Positions 22,247 to 30,378 of a stretch of 30,671 nt of DNA are shown piece after piece. The notes under the pieces were generated by a model. That model saw only the letters and a list, made by a program, of their open reading frames with translations. It was not told where the DNA came from and made no database searches. Position 1 is the first letter of the stretch, and each line of letters starts with the position of its first letter. The DNA comes from Desulfatitalea sp. UBA4791 (GTDB taxonomy: Bacteria; Desulfobacterota; Desulfobacteria; Desulfobacterales; Desulfosarcinaceae): NCBI GenBank assembly GCA_002402905.1, contig DHGT01000141.1, forward strand, positions 1 through 30,671, read 5' to 3'. The position numbers and the translations under genes were made by a program.

Positions 22247-22851
22247 GATGCGCTCCGGATTCCCCGCAGGTAAATGGCAAAAACTCTGTGGGCATCGCGC
22301 CGGATGCGGTCGATGTCTCCGGCCAGCAGCGACTGCATCACCAATCCCTGGATCGTGCCGATGAACAGGGTGGCTGCTGCATCGCAATCCAGACCGGCAT
22401 CGAGTTCACCGCACGCCTTGCCCTGTTGGAACAACCGGTCCAGACGCTCGCCGTAACGGCGGACGAGCGTTTGCGCCATGCGCTTGGCGCCGGTTTCCGC
22501 TGCGTGCTGTAATTCACCGAACAACAGTCGGGGGATGCCCGGGTGCTCGGCAATAAAGTCCACATGAGCCATAAACATGCGTTCAAGGGCCGCAAGAGGC
22601 GACGACGCAGCCTGCACCGCAGTTTCGATCCGCGACATCAACCGGTCGGCCACCCACTCCATGACGGCTTGAAGGATGGCATCTTTGTTGGGAAAGTGCC
22701 GAAACAACGCCCCCTGGGTCAGGCCCATGCGTTTGGCGATGGCCGCCGTGGTAATTCCGTGCGGATTCTGTTCGCCCGCCAGCTCGACGACGGCCTCTAT
22801 GGTCACTACTCGTCGTTCCTCTGCCGGCAGATGCTTGATCGGTGTATCCAT
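22243..22851 (-). CDS. TetR/AcrR-family regulator of the efflux operon, right copy
   Basis: A 202-residue TetR-family repressor with the helix-turn-helix TTAAIAKRMGLTQGALFRHFPNKDAI and the ligand-binding C-terminal domain (FMAHVDFIAEHPGIPRLLFGEL). It is translationally joined to the adaptor gene by an ATGA overlap. That makes it the autoregulated local repressor of the efflux system, much like other TetR-adaptor-exporter operons. ACGGAGG stands before the start. A perfect 20-base palindrome lies 16 bases upstream, a natural operator. The effector is unknown. Confidence 0.92.
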   Translation of the reverse strand: MDTPIKHLPAEERRVVTIEAVVELAGEQNPHGITTAAIAKRMGLTQGALFRHFPNKDAILQAVMEWVADRLMSRIETAVQAASSPLAALERMFMAHVDFIAEHPGIPRLLFGELQHAAETGAKRMAQTLVRRYGERLDRLFQQGKACGELDAGLDCDAAATLFIGTIQGLVMQSLLAGDIDRIRRDAHRVFAIYLRGIRSAS

Positions 22852-22867
22852 GTGTGCCTCCGTTAAA

Positions 22868-22887
22868 GATAGTAATTAATTACTATC
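22868..22887. promoter_or_regulatory. Perfect palindromic TetR operator
   Basis: GATAGTAATT-AATTACTATC is a perfect 20-base palindrome just before the TetR-efflux operon, in the place of its promoter. The left copy of the segment keeps an imperfect version, so the site is conserved with the regulator. Confidence 0.75.
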
Positions 22888-23005
22888 ATAAACTTCGACA
22901 CGGTTTTGTCAACATGAAAAGGCAAGAGTTTAGACGAAAGTTCGTCAATATCGAAAGTTCAGATGTGTCAGCCTCAACGTGCTGCATTATTTTTCTATTT
23001 AATTC

Positions 23006-23034
23006 TTGACCTTTAGCTCATATGGCAATAGAAG
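23006..23034 (+). promoter_or_regulatory. Probable promoter of the right HU-like gene
   Basis: TTGACC, 17 bases, TAGAAG. The same pair of boxes with identical spacing precedes the left HU-like gene although the bases between have diverged, which supports function. Confidence 0.6.
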
Positions 23035-23066
23035 CTCGACATCCTACAAACAGCGATGGAGCACGC

Positions 23067-23345
23067 ATGAACAAACTCGAATTGATAACGAAGTTAGCAG
23101 AGGAGCAAGGGCTTTCCAGGGCGGAATCAAAAAACGTGGTCGACCAGTTTTTCAACCACATGTCCGACGCACTCATCAAAGGAGACCGCGTGGAGATCCG
23201 AGGACTGTGTTCCTTCAAAGTTAAAGAGTACGATAGCTACAAGGGACGCAACCCCAAAAGCGGGGAGCTGGTTACGGTCAAGCCCAAACGCCTGCCGTTT
23301 TTCAAGGTGGGAACGGAACTGAAAGAACGCGTTGATGGTGAATAG
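23067..23345 (+). CDS. HU/IHF-family DNA-binding protein, right copy
   Basis: A 92-residue HU/IHF-family protein: LITKLAEEQGLSRAESKNVV helical half, GDRVEIRGLCSFKVKEYDSY, and the arm with GRNPKSGELVTVKPKRLPFF. Thirteen residues differ from the left copy, most in the helical dimer half (QFFNHMSDA against LFFDRISEA), while the DNA-binding arm is nearly unchanged. This pattern suggests both copies bind DNA, perhaps with different partners. The start follows GATGGAG and matches the family. Confidence 0.93.
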   Translation: MNKLELITKLAEEQGLSRAESKNVVDQFFNHMSDALIKGDRVEIRGLCSFKVKEYDSYKGRNPKSGELVTVKPKRLPFFKVGTELKERVDGE

Positions 23346-23403
23346 CGGCTCTGACCGCTACGGACTGCTCGGGACTTGCACCCTATAAAATTACGCTTTG
23401 CCT

Positions 23404-23457
23404 GGCACACTAAAAAAGGCAGAGCCTCAATCGAGGCCCTGCCTTTTTTAGTGTGCC
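23404..23457. terminator. Bidirectional terminator of copy C
   Basis: GGCACACTAAAAAAGGCAG continues into a G/C stem, and the mirror half ends CTGCCTTTTTTAGTGTGCC. It stands between the HU-like gene (plus) and the remains of the small gene (minus), so it would stop both. Confidence 0.75.
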
Positions 23458-23561
23458 GCTTGATTAGCGGACTATATCTGTTTGCCTATTTGATGAAGCT
23501 CTGCCGTTAAAAGCCCTCCGATCTATCCCTGCACGTCGATTCCCATGTCACAGCCCAGATG
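23404..23561 (-). repeat. Small-gene repeat, copy C (truncated gene, long terminator)
   Basis: Contains a near-perfect 54-base inverted repeat (23404-23457): arms of 25 bases with one mismatch around AATC, with A/T runs inside the arms so it can end transcripts from both sides. The conserved arm GAAGCTCTGCC lies at 23495-23505. Only the last 12 codons of the 44-residue gene remain (23523-23561, HLGCDMGIDVQG), identical in sequence to copy D. The rest is replaced by unrelated bases. Confidence 0.75.
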
Positions 23562-23765
23562 CACTTCTGCGAGGAATCGTGTAACCATAAGAGCGGCTGG
23601 GGAAAATGGGATCACTGGCCGAAAAACTCCCAATCAATCCATCGAATCCAATATCACTGTTCGACTCGATTACAAACAAACCATGTCTCTATCTGCTGCG
23701 CAGAGTTGACTCACCTCACGTAAAAACAATGGGTTAACTTTCCAGCCAAGCACCCGGCAAGGCAC
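23562..23765. other. Intergenic region before the FemAB-like gene
   Basis: After the broken repeat copy C, about 200 bases hold no recognisable gene, promoter or hairpin. Together with copy C this is the 420-base gap between the HU-like gene and the FemAB-like gene. Confidence 0.5.
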
Positions 23766-24989
23766 ATGCGGACCATAGGCACAGTAGTTGCTGACAGGCA
23801 TCAGTTTGAGGCTTTCTTCGTTCCTATGATTGTGAATTATCGGAATTGGGTGCTGGGAAATTTTCGAAGATTTAAACACATCAAAAATATCATAAGCGTG
23901 AAAAAAAAAGGAGTGCAACAGGCCGTGAATGTGATTCTGAAGCCCAAGGACCCACAAGCACTTTACCCCACGGATATCCTCTTTCAAACCATTTATTGGG
24001 GGGCGGTAAAGAAACATTTGGGGTGGAAAACTTATGCGTTCGATGTCGATGGTTCAAAGCCGGAAAAAGACCTGCTGGTGCTGGCCAAATCGATCGGCCG
24101 CAATACGGTTGGTCTCTACGTTCCTCAGGGACCGGAATTCGCCCCGGAACCGGAAGAATATGGCCCCTATCTGGAATCCATGTCGGAGTCATTGATGACT
24201 CAAATCGAGGAGGAGATCGCATTCATTCGCTACGATCTGCCTTGGGAATCGTCATATGCCCATGAAATCGAAAAATGCCAACGGTACGATTACCCCGACC
24301 CTAGAATTCGAGAGATACGCATGAATTTCGGCACAAGAAACTGGAAGTTGAAAAAAGCGCCGGTGGATATGACGGTTGCCCACAGCTGCCTTGTAGATAT
24401 CGAAGGTGATGAATCGCAGTTGCTTTCTCGAATGAAGCCCAAAACTCGCTATAATATTGGACTTGCGCATCGAAAGGGGGTGCGGGTAAGTGCATGCTCG
24501 GTTGAAAAGCTGCCAGTTTTTTACGACCTGTATCGCCAAACAGCGCAGCGCAATGATTTCCGAATGAGTAAATATCGTTTTTTTGAAGCTTTGTTTTCGG
24601 CCCACAAAAAACATCGGGGCAACTCTGAGATATTTTTGCTTTTGGCCACTCATGGCCGTGATGCACTAGCAGGGGCCATTATCGCAATTTCCCATAAGGG
24701 GGCTCTGTTTCTTCACGGTGCCTCTGCTGATATTAAAAGAAATTACATGGGCTCCTACGCGCTTCACTGGAAAGCGATTCAGTGTGCCAGAGCATATGAT
24801 TGTCGAGTTTACGATATGGGCGCCGTCTCTCCCGTTGCCGATCCACAGTACACCTTTTACGGCTTATACCTTTTTAAATCGGGATTCGGCGGTCGGATTG
24901 TTCATAACAGCGGCACCTGGGATTTTCCAGTAGATGAAAACATATATCTTGCATTTCGGAACTGGGAAACCACATGGGTGGACAATTAA
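23766..24989 (+). CDS. FemAB/GNAT-like acyltransferase
   Basis: A 407-residue protein of the FemAB (peptidoglycan bridge)-like family, built of two GNAT-type domains. The N-terminal half ends with AFIRYDLPWE; the middle shows the family hallmark LLSRMKPKTRYNIGLAHRKGV, and the C-terminal half has FLLLATHGRDALAGAIIAIS, LFLHGASADIKRNYMGSYAL and VYDMGAVSP. In FemA/FemX the enzymes move an aminoacyl group from tRNA to lipid II; in Gram-negatives relatives serve other envelope or lipid substrates, so the substrate is open. The first 60 residues are unusual in being basic (NFRRFKHIKNIISVKKKG). No ribosome site is clear, so the start is uncertain. The next gene starts nine bases after it. Confidence 0.8.
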   Translation: MRTIGTVVADRHQFEAFFVPMIVNYRNWVLGNFRRFKHIKNIISVKKKGVQQAVNVILKPKDPQALYPTDILFQTIYWGAVKKHLGWKTYAFDVDGSKPEKDLLVLAKSIGRNTVGLYVPQGPEFAPEPEEYGPYLESMSESLMTQIEEEIAFIRYDLPWESSYAHEIEKCQRYDYPDPRIREIRMNFGTRNWKLKKAPVDMTVAHSCLVDIEGDESQLLSRMKPKTRYNIGLAHRKGVRVSACSVEKLPVFYDLYRQTAQRNDFRMSKYRFFEALFSAHKKHRGNSEIFLLLATHGRDALAGAIIAISHKGALFLHGASADIKRNYMGSYALHWKAIQCARAYDCRVYDMGAVSPVADPQYTFYGLYLFKSGFGGRIVHNSGTWDFPVDENIYLAFRNWETTWVDN

Positions 24990-24998
24990 GAGAATATC

Positions 24999-25850
24999 AT
25001 GATTAAAATAATGAAAGACAGCTTTCTTCAAACCCTATTGCTGACGTTGGGCAGCAGCATATGCGCATTTGCTGTCAAAGCCTTCCTGATCCCTCAAGGT
25101 TTCTTATCTGGAGGGCTAACCGGAGCGGCCCTGATCGTATATTATTTGCATCCTGCGGTATCATTGACCACCATCTACCTGTTGCTCAATATCCCTATTT
25201 TTTTGTTGGGGTTATACTTCGTCAGCATTAGGTTCTTTTTGTATTCTTTGTGGGGCATGTTGATTTATTCTATAATGCTTCATCTGATCACTTTTCAGAT
25301 AGAGATTCCCGACCAGATGCTCAGTGCCGTGGTTGCAGGCGGCATAACCGGTCTGGGCATGGCGATTATTTTACGCTCCCGTGGATCGACCGGAGGCAGC
25401 GATATCATCGGCGTGATATTTCACAAGCTGTTCTCGCTTTCGATTGGCACTGGTGCCGTGATGATCAATATTGGCGTATTGGCAGTCTCGGCGCTTCTTT
25501 TTCCCACCGACAAGGCTTTATATTCACTCATATATGCAATAGTTGTGATGCAGGCGACCAACGCCATCTATCATGGCATGAAAAAACGGAAAGCTGCTAT
25601 CATCATTTCTAATCACTGCGATGCGATAGCAAATATTTTGACGCACAATCATCGTGTGGGGATTACCAAACTGAACGGGAAGGGCGGGTATGGCGGCACT
25701 GACAAGACGATCCTTTTTTCGGTCATCCATCAAAAGGATATTGCGGCCTTCAAAAAACTCGTACTGGAAAAGGATCCCGATGCATTTATGGCGATGATGA
25801 CGGCTGGCGACGTGACCGGCTTGCGGATCGGGAATCAACCCCAATGGTAA
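24999..25850 (+). CDS. YitT-family membrane protein
   Basis: A 283-residue protein with five or six membrane helices in the first 200 residues (LLLTLGSSICAFAVKAFLIP, then TIYLLLNIPIFLLGLYFV, and so on). The family marks are GFLSGGLTGAALIVYY and ILRSRGSTGGSDIIGVIFH. The soluble C-terminal DUF2179 domain follows (AAIIISNHCDAIANILTHNH, then GITKLNGKGGYGGTDKTIL). YitT proteins are widespread with unproven function. It follows the FemAB-like gene by nine bases and is probably cotranscribed. Confidence 0.9.
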   Translation: MIKIMKDSFLQTLLLTLGSSICAFAVKAFLIPQGFLSGGLTGAALIVYYLHPAVSLTTIYLLLNIPIFLLGLYFVSIRFFLYSLWGMLIYSIMLHLITFQIEIPDQMLSAVVAGGITGLGMAIILRSRGSTGGSDIIGVIFHKLFSLSIGTGAVMINIGVLAVSALLFPTDKALYSLIYAIVVMQATNAIYHGMKKRKAAIIISNHCDAIANILTHNHRVGITKLNGKGGYGGTDKTILFSVIHQKDIAAFKKLVLEKDPDAFMAMMTAGDVTGLRIGNQPQW

Positions 25851-25871
25851 TGAAGAGTTTTTAACGGTGGA

Positions 25872-25895
25872 CGGTGGTTCGGATGTCGACCACCG
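25872..25895. terminator. Hairpin between YitT and Rnk-like genes
   Basis: CGGTGGT and ACCACCG pair around a ten-base loop between the ends of two convergent genes, followed shortly by GTTTT on the plus strand. A shared terminator is likely but the stem is only seven base pairs. Confidence 0.4.
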
Positions 25896-25904
25896 GTAGT
25901 GTTT

Positions 25905-26309
25905 TCAAATACTGTTCCTATTGAGATACTGGGTGGATTTAATTATGAATCGACGGACCCTGGTGGCCGTCTTGCTTTCAACGATGTCGCCTACCCTGCG
26001 CCCGAAAAGCTCGGCTCCGATGGGTGTCAATATGGAAACACGGCCGAAGCCTTTATTGGTCTCGTCTGGAAACACCAAAAAAAGGGCAACCTCCGTGTCG
26101 CCTTTTATCTCCTCCAACTTAATGCGCGAATGGGTGGTTACCACATTGGCCGGGATTTGATCTGCACGGACCACATGCCCCTGGGAAATATCGTAATATA
26201 ACCGTCGGATCCTCTTCTGTTCCGCCTCTGTAAAAATGTCGCAAAACAGCATCAACCAATCAATGCGTGCCCTATCTTCCGCTGTAATATAGATGCTTCT
26301 ATGCCTCAC
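25905..26309 (-). CDS. Rnk-like / GreA-C-terminal-domain protein
   Basis: A 134-residue protein of the Rnk (regulator of nucleoside diphosphate kinase)-like group. A short N-terminal helical part (YITAEDRARIDWLML) is followed by GHVVRADQIPANVVTTHSRI, then VALFLVFPDETNKGFGRVSILTPIGAELFGRRVGDIVE, the Gre-factor C-terminal FKBP-like domain. Such proteins bind RNA polymerase near its secondary channel but lack the long coiled coil of GreA. The start is GTG at 26309, with AGGAG seven bases before it. Confidence 0.82.
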   Translation of the reverse strand: MRHRSIYITAEDRARIDWLMLFCDIFTEAEQKRIRRLYYDISQGHVVRADQIPANVVTTHSRIKLEEIKGDTEVALFLVFPDETNKGFGRVSILTPIGAELFGRRVGDIVESKTATRVRRFIIKSTQYLNRNSI

Positions 26310-26380
26310 ACGGCGACTCCTGCTGCAAAAAAAGCCAATGTTTGCATGGTCTTATTCGGCTGGTATCCATGAAGCCGACA

Positions 26381-26425
26381 GGGTGCGATTATCAGCTTCG
26401 GAAAACCTTAGCGTTAATCGCACCC
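26381..26425 (-). terminator. Long-stem hairpin downstream of the CBS gene
   Basis: GGGTGCGATTA and TAATCGCACCC pair at all 11 positions around a 23-base loop, directly after the CBS gene stop. No U-run follows, so it may be a processing or stability element instead of a terminator. Confidence 0.45.
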
Positions 26426-26434
26426 ATTCATTCA

Positions 26435-27013
26435 TTATGCCGGTGTAGCCGCCGCTTCACGGATAGGCGCCAATCGCATGGCTTCCTTTATTTTTCCATA
26501 GACATCCGAGAAGCGAATCAGGCCGACAATTTCCCCGCCGTCGCGCACAAAGAGCGAGCCATAGCGTCCTTCCACAAAACGGTGAAAGGCATTGTCCATG
26601 GTATCATCTGCGTGAACCATCTGGGCGGGTTGCGGTCTTTTGATGAAATCACGGATTCTGATACTGTTAGCCCTCTGCCAGAGGTCGAGTAAGGGATTGT
26701 GCCAAACCCGGTAAAGCTCTTTCATGGAGTCCAGCGACGCCTGCACCAAATGTCTATGGAAGCCAATTTTGAGCGTGTTGATATAGTTGAAATTGGGCTC
26801 GAGCGCCTTGACCACATCGATGGGCGACAGTTTGCCGACAATCCTTCCCCGTTCATCAGAAACCAGCACGATGCGTTCGGGCGCGTTGCCGGCCCTGAAG
26901 GCTAAATCCGCGCTGTCCAGGCTTTCCACCGCCTCCATGAAGGTGGCGCCGCTGGAAATGCGGGGAAATTCATCGATGGGTCGCATCAGTTCTCTTACTT
27001 TCATCCGTTCCAT
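26435..27013 (-). CDS. CBS-pair domain protein
   Basis: A 192-residue protein made of two CBS motifs, which together form one nucleotide-binding module. The first is VRELMRPIDEFPRISSGATF to RGRIVGKLSPIDVVKAL. A linker of about 50 residues with LVQASLDSMKELYRVW follows, then the second, IRDFIKRPQPAQMVHADDTM to GGEIVGLIRFSDVYGKI. Stand-alone CBS pairs sense AMP/ATP or similar ligands for partner proteins. No partner domain is attached. AAGGAGAG stands before the start. It is followed by the Rnk-like gene on the same strand after 125 bases. Confidence 0.85.
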   Translation of the reverse strand: MERMKVRELMRPIDEFPRISSGATFMEAVESLDSADLAFRAGNAPERIVLVSDERGRIVGKLSPIDVVKALEPNFNYINTLKIGFHRHLVQASLDSMKELYRVWHNPLLDLWQRANSIRIRDFIKRPQPAQMVHADDTMDNAFHRFVEGRYGSLFVRDGGEIVGLIRFSDVYGKIKEAMRLAPIREAAATPA

Positions 27014-27206
27014 TTTTACTCTCCTTGAAAAGACAAAAAATTGGTAGGAAGTCGCAGACCAGGCCTCAGGCGCCTGGACACCTTCTTCAAAAGCACTTTA
27101 CATGCCATCATGAGGGAGAAGAAAAAAAGAGATGACGATCTGCGTCATGCGCTATCGGAGCGGCGAAGAAAGGTCTCGTGCACTGTCGTGAACTCGGGAG
27201 AGCGGC

Positions 27207-27259
27207 CTGCGCAGGTGGGGTAAAAGGGGCCAGCGGGAGATTTCTCCCCACCTGCGCAG
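27207..27259. terminator. Long perfect inverted repeat after the response regulator gene
   Basis: CTGCGCAGGTGGGG and CCCCACCTGCGCAG form a perfect 14-bp stem around a 25-base loop that itself contains GGAGA/TCTCC pairing. It lies 19 bases past the stop of the sigma54-dependent regulator gene. No U-run follows. Confidence 0.5.
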
Positions 27260-27278
27260 TACCAGCGGTGGGTTTGAA

Positions 27279-28616
27279 TTACTTGAGTTTCTCGCGCAAG
27301 GTTTTGCGATTGATTTGTAGAATCCCGGCCGCTTTTGACTTGTTGCCGCCGACGCTTTCCAGCACCTGACGGATATATTCGGCTTCCATCTCGGCCAGGC
27401 TGCGGTCCAGACCCCAGGAGGGTTCGATCCGGCATTTCATGGACGGCGGCAGATCGGCCACCTCGATGGCGGGGCCGTCGGCCATCAGCACCAGTTTCTG
27501 CACCAGATTCTCCAACTCCCGCACATTGCCTGTCCACTGACAGGCTTTCAGGCGGCGCAGCACCTCGTCGCTGAATCGGGGCGCATCCGCCCCCATCTCT
27601 TTGGTAAACTTGGCATGAAAGTGTTTGATCAGCAGAAAGATGTCATCGCCCCGATCCCGAAGAGGCGGCAGCGGAATATCGATCACGTTGATGCGATAAT
27701 ACAAGTCTTCGCGAAAAAGGCCCTTATCGATCAACCGGAGCAGATCCTTATTGGTGGCGCAGATCAAACGGGTATCCACGTGAATCGCACGGCTGGAGCC
27801 CACCCTGTAAATGGTCTTTTCCTGAATGGCGCGCAGGAGTTTGGCCTGCATGGCCGTGCTGGCGTCCCCGATCTCGTCCAGAAACAGGGTCCCGCCATCG
27901 GCGATCTCGAAAAAGCCGGTGCGGCCATTGCTCGCGCCGGTGAACGCGCCTTTGACGTAACCGAACAACTCGCTTTCGATCAGCGTTTCCGGCACCGCCG
28001 TGCAGTTGACCGACACGAAGGGCGCTGCGCGGCGCGCGCCTGCGTAGTGAATGGCCCGGGCCACCATCTCCTTGCCGGTGCCGCTCTCCCCGCTGATATG
28101 AACATTCGCATCGGTGGCCCCGGCCTTCTGGATCAACTTGAACACTTTTCGCATGGGCAACGATTCGCCCACAATGCCGTAAGTTTCTGCGGGTGGGGCC
28201 GCGTCGTACGATAGCCGCTTGCGGATCAGCTTCCTCACGATGGCGCCCACCGCGTCGATCAATTCGGTATCGGTGAACGGCTTGGCCAGATAGTGCTCGG
28301 CGCCGCTCTTGACCGCTTCGACAGCGCCTTCGATGGAAGGATATCCGGTGATCATCATGATCTCCACGTCCGGCAGGTGTTGGCGGACATGGCGGATCAG
28401 CTCCAAGCCGCTGGCCCTGGGCATCCTCAGGTCGGTCACGATGATATCAAAGACGGATCGGGACAGCATCTGCAACGCCTGGTCCACGCCGGAACAGGTC
28501 TGCACGGCATACCCTTCCCCTTCCAGGTGGGCCTGGATCACTTCGCGGGCATCCGCCGAATCGTCCACCACCAGAATCCTGAACTCCTGGGCTTTGAACT
28601 CAACTGCGCTACTCAT
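27279..28616 (-). CDS. Sigma54-dependent response regulator (NtrC/AtoC type)
   Basis: A 445-residue regulator with three domains. The receiver (about 12-125) has phosphoacceptor D62 in IIVTDLRMP and K112 in YLAKPFT. The AAA+ sigma54-activation domain has Walker A GESGTGKE (176-183), the canonical sigma54-contacting loop GAFTGA (223-228), Walker B GGTLFLDEIGD and the arginine-finger region FREDLYYRINV. The C-terminal Fis-type helix-turn-helix is NKSKAAGILQINRKTLREKLK. When phosphorylated by its kinase it opens sigma54 promoters. The kinase gene lies just upstream (84 bases), so they form a two-component system. Targets are unknown. Confidence 0.97.
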   Translation of the reverse strand: MSSAVEFKAQEFRILVVDDSADAREVIQAHLEGEGYAVQTCSGVDQALQMLSRSVFDIIVTDLRMPRASGLELIRHVRQHLPDVEIMMITGYPSIEGAVEAVKSGAEHYLAKPFTDTELIDAVGAIVRKLIRKRLSYDAAPPAETYGIVGESLPMRKVFKLIQKAGATDANVHISGESGTGKEMVARAIHYAGARRAAPFVSVNCTAVPETLIESELFGYVKGAFTGASNGRTGFFEIADGGTLFLDEIGDASTAMQAKLLRAIQEKTIYRVGSSRAIHVDTRLICATNKDLLRLIDKGLFREDLYYRINVIDIPLPPLRDRGDDIFLLIKHFHAKFTKEMGADAPRFSDEVLRRLKACQWTGNVRELENLVQKLVLMADGPAIEVADLPPSMKCRIEPSWGLDRSLAEMEAEYIRQVLESVGGNKSKAAGILQINRKTLREKLK

Positions 28617-28700
28617 GATCCCCCTCCATGCGCCTCTTCATGCACTGCGAAAGCCTTCCCTGACACCCTGTCCCGCCGTCCGTTCAAATGACGGCCAGTC

Positions 28701-29852
28701 TCAATCATCGCCGCCCTTCCCGCCCCCGTCTTCTCCGGCCGCCGGAAATGTGATGGTAAAAACCGCGCCCCGGCCGACCTGGCTCTGAACCTCGATGGTC
28801 GCGTGATGGGCGGTAATGATGCCGTGGACCACGGACAGCCCCAAACCGGTGCCATGGTCCACATCCTTGGTGGAAAAAAAAGGCAGAAAAATCTGCTCCA
28901 TGGTTTGGGCGTCCATTCCGACGCCGGTATCCTGCACGATCATGCGGGTTTTGCCCTCTGCCGCAACCGTTTTCACCGTCAACACCCCACCGTTGGGCAT
29001 GGCGTGTATGGCGTTGATCACCAGGTTGACCAATACCTGGGTAATTTGAGCGGGATCCGCAACAATGGCCGGCAAGTCGGGATCGAGAACAGAATCAAAC
29101 CGGATACCGGATTTTTCGAAACGGGGAACGATAAAGGCCATGCCGTCGGCCAGCAACTGATTCAGATCCGCCCGCGCCATGTGCTGGGGCGCGGGGCTGC
29201 TGAACAGCATCATCTTCTTGATAATCTCGCGGGCGTGCAGACACGACTGCACGATCCGATCCAGGTACCGGGCCGACTGCTCCGGCGAATCGATCTTTTT
29301 CAGCGCCAACTGCGCAAAGCCCAGAATGCCCGACAACGGTTCGTTGAGCTCATGAGCCACACCGGCCGTCAACTGCCCCATTTTTGCCAGGCGGTCCGCA
29401 TGCCGCAACTGACTTTCCAACTTGGCCTGCTTTTCATTGGCCAGTTTAATTTCAATCATCAAGGAGACTTGACGGGCGATGGTTTGCAGCAGGTTGGTTT
29501 CCTCCGGTAAAAAATGCTCTTCCCCATCCTCGTCCTCACCATCTTCAGATTGTCTATAAAAGACTTCGATCACCCCCTTAGGGCGGCCTTCGATCGTCAA
29601 TGTGGCGCTGATCCTGCGGGTGGATGGACTGAACCCGTCCGTCATGAAAACCAGGTCATCTATCTGGATGCCGGCCCCCACTCTTTCCGGATAGTGAAAG
29701 GCAGACGGCAGTATGGACACTATTGCCTGCAAGACCTCGGAGAATGATCGGCTCGATGGGGCGATGATCTTGGCGATCTCATATAAACATGAGAGCTCTT
29801 TGGTGCGCTCGATCAGCTTTGCCTGCTCTTCTAAAACAGTTGGATCCACCAT
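28701..29852 (-). CDS. Cytosolic sensor histidine kinase with GAF-like domain
   Basis: A 383-residue kinase without membrane helices. The N-terminal helix (VLEEQAKLIERTKELSCLYE) leads into a GAF-like sensor domain (about 25-135), with an acidic insertion EDGEDEDGEEHF. The dimerisation domain carries the phosphorylated histidine H167 in GVAHELNEPLSGILGFAQ. The ATPase domain has the N box LVNLVINAIHAMPNGG, the G1 box VQDTGVGMD and the G2 box HGTGLGLSVVHGI. It is a NtrB-like soluble kinase and very probably phosphorylates the adjacent regulator. The signal is unknown. Confidence 0.95.
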   Translation of the reverse strand: MVDPTVLEEQAKLIERTKELSCLYEIAKIIAPSSRSFSEVLQAIVSILPSAFHYPERVGAGIQIDDLVFMTDGFSPSTRRISATLTIEGRPKGVIEVFYRQSEDGEDEDGEEHFLPEETNLLQTIARQVSLMIEIKLANEKQAKLESQLRHADRLAKMGQLTAGVAHELNEPLSGILGFAQLALKKIDSPEQSARYLDRIVQSCLHAREIIKKMMLFSSPAPQHMARADLNQLLADGMAFIVPRFEKSGIRFDSVLDPDLPAIVADPAQITQVLVNLVINAIHAMPNGGVLTVKTVAAEGKTRMIVQDTGVGMDAQTMEQIFLPFFSTKDVDHGTGLGLSVVHGIITAHHATIEVQSQVGRGAVFTITFPAAGEDGGGKGGDD

Positions 29853-30130
29853 TCACAAGCTCCTTTTCATTCCCTCATCAAGGCTGATGGATAACGATAG
29901 AACGGATAACTTACTAATCCAAGTATTGCATGATCTTTGCCCGTCACCGGCGGCACTTATTGTCTATTGATGAACGTAACCTGTTTTGCACTCAGTTTCA
30001 AATCCGCTTGACCAGCGAACGTGCCTTTTGCGCCGAATGCAACGTTCAGCTTGTTCATTCTAATACAGAGAAGAGTGTCATGGATTGGATTGGAGCAACG
30101 TGAGAATGGTGAATTACCACCATGCCACTT
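29853..30130. other. Intergenic region before repeat copy D
   Basis: Upstream region of the histidine kinase gene, with no reading frame that looks real and no clear regulatory site. It borders repeat copy D, so 29853-30243 has no protein gene. Confidence 0.5.
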
Positions 30131-30138
30131 AAAAAAAA

Positions 30139-30164
30139 GGCAGAGCCTCAATCGAGGCCCTGCC
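30139..30164. terminator. Terminator hairpin of repeat copy D
   Basis: Two 11-base arms pair with a single mismatch on this strand and a G-U pair on the transcribed strand, around AATC. Eight A bases stand before it and a run of seven T bases after it, a classical intrinsic terminator in both directions. Confidence 0.75.
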
Positions 30165-30243
30165 TTTTTTTGGGTGTCGCCTCATCTGCAGACTATATCT
30201 GTTTGCCTATTTGATGAAGCTCTGCCGTTAAAAGCCTTCTAAT

Positions 30244-30378
30244 CTATCCCTGCACGTCGATTCCCATGTCACAGCCCAGATGTTCATCGGGATTATCGCA
30301 TTTGAAATTGGCTTCACGGGTGTCCACGTGCCCCTCGTTTCTATCGTCAAAGTAGTCTTGCGTTCTATTCTCGGCCAT
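30244..30378 (-). CDS. Conserved small acidic protein, 44 residues, copy D
   Basis: Begins MAENRTQDYFDDRNEGHVD and ends CDNPDEHLGCDMGIDVQG, preceded by GGAGGGGTGA. It differs from copy A at only five residues (D3E, K5R, V6T, D14N, N26K), while about 14 further codons differ silently. The C-terminal half, with two cysteines and a histidine between them, is the most conserved. This is the same novel family; its function is unknown. The rest of the window to 30671 is the gene's upstream region and nothing else was recognised there. Confidence 0.72.
   Translation of the reverse strand: MAENRTQDYFDDRNEGHVDTREANFKCDNPDEHLGCDMGIDVQG

Larger units (their letters stand above)
22232..23508. repeat. 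Duplicated TetR-HU-hairpin segment, right copy
   Basis: Counterpart of 13541-14839. In this copy the segment is in its natural place: the TetR gene is joined to the complete adaptor-permease-ATPase operon, and the far end holds a longer piece of the small-gene repeat (copy C). This copy is therefore the likely source or the less altered of the two. Confidence 0.85.

Noticed and set aside
29957..30151. 64-codon minus-strand frame beside repeat copy D
   Set aside because: No ribosome site at a sensible start, part of it runs into the terminator A/T run, and no protein pattern was recognised.
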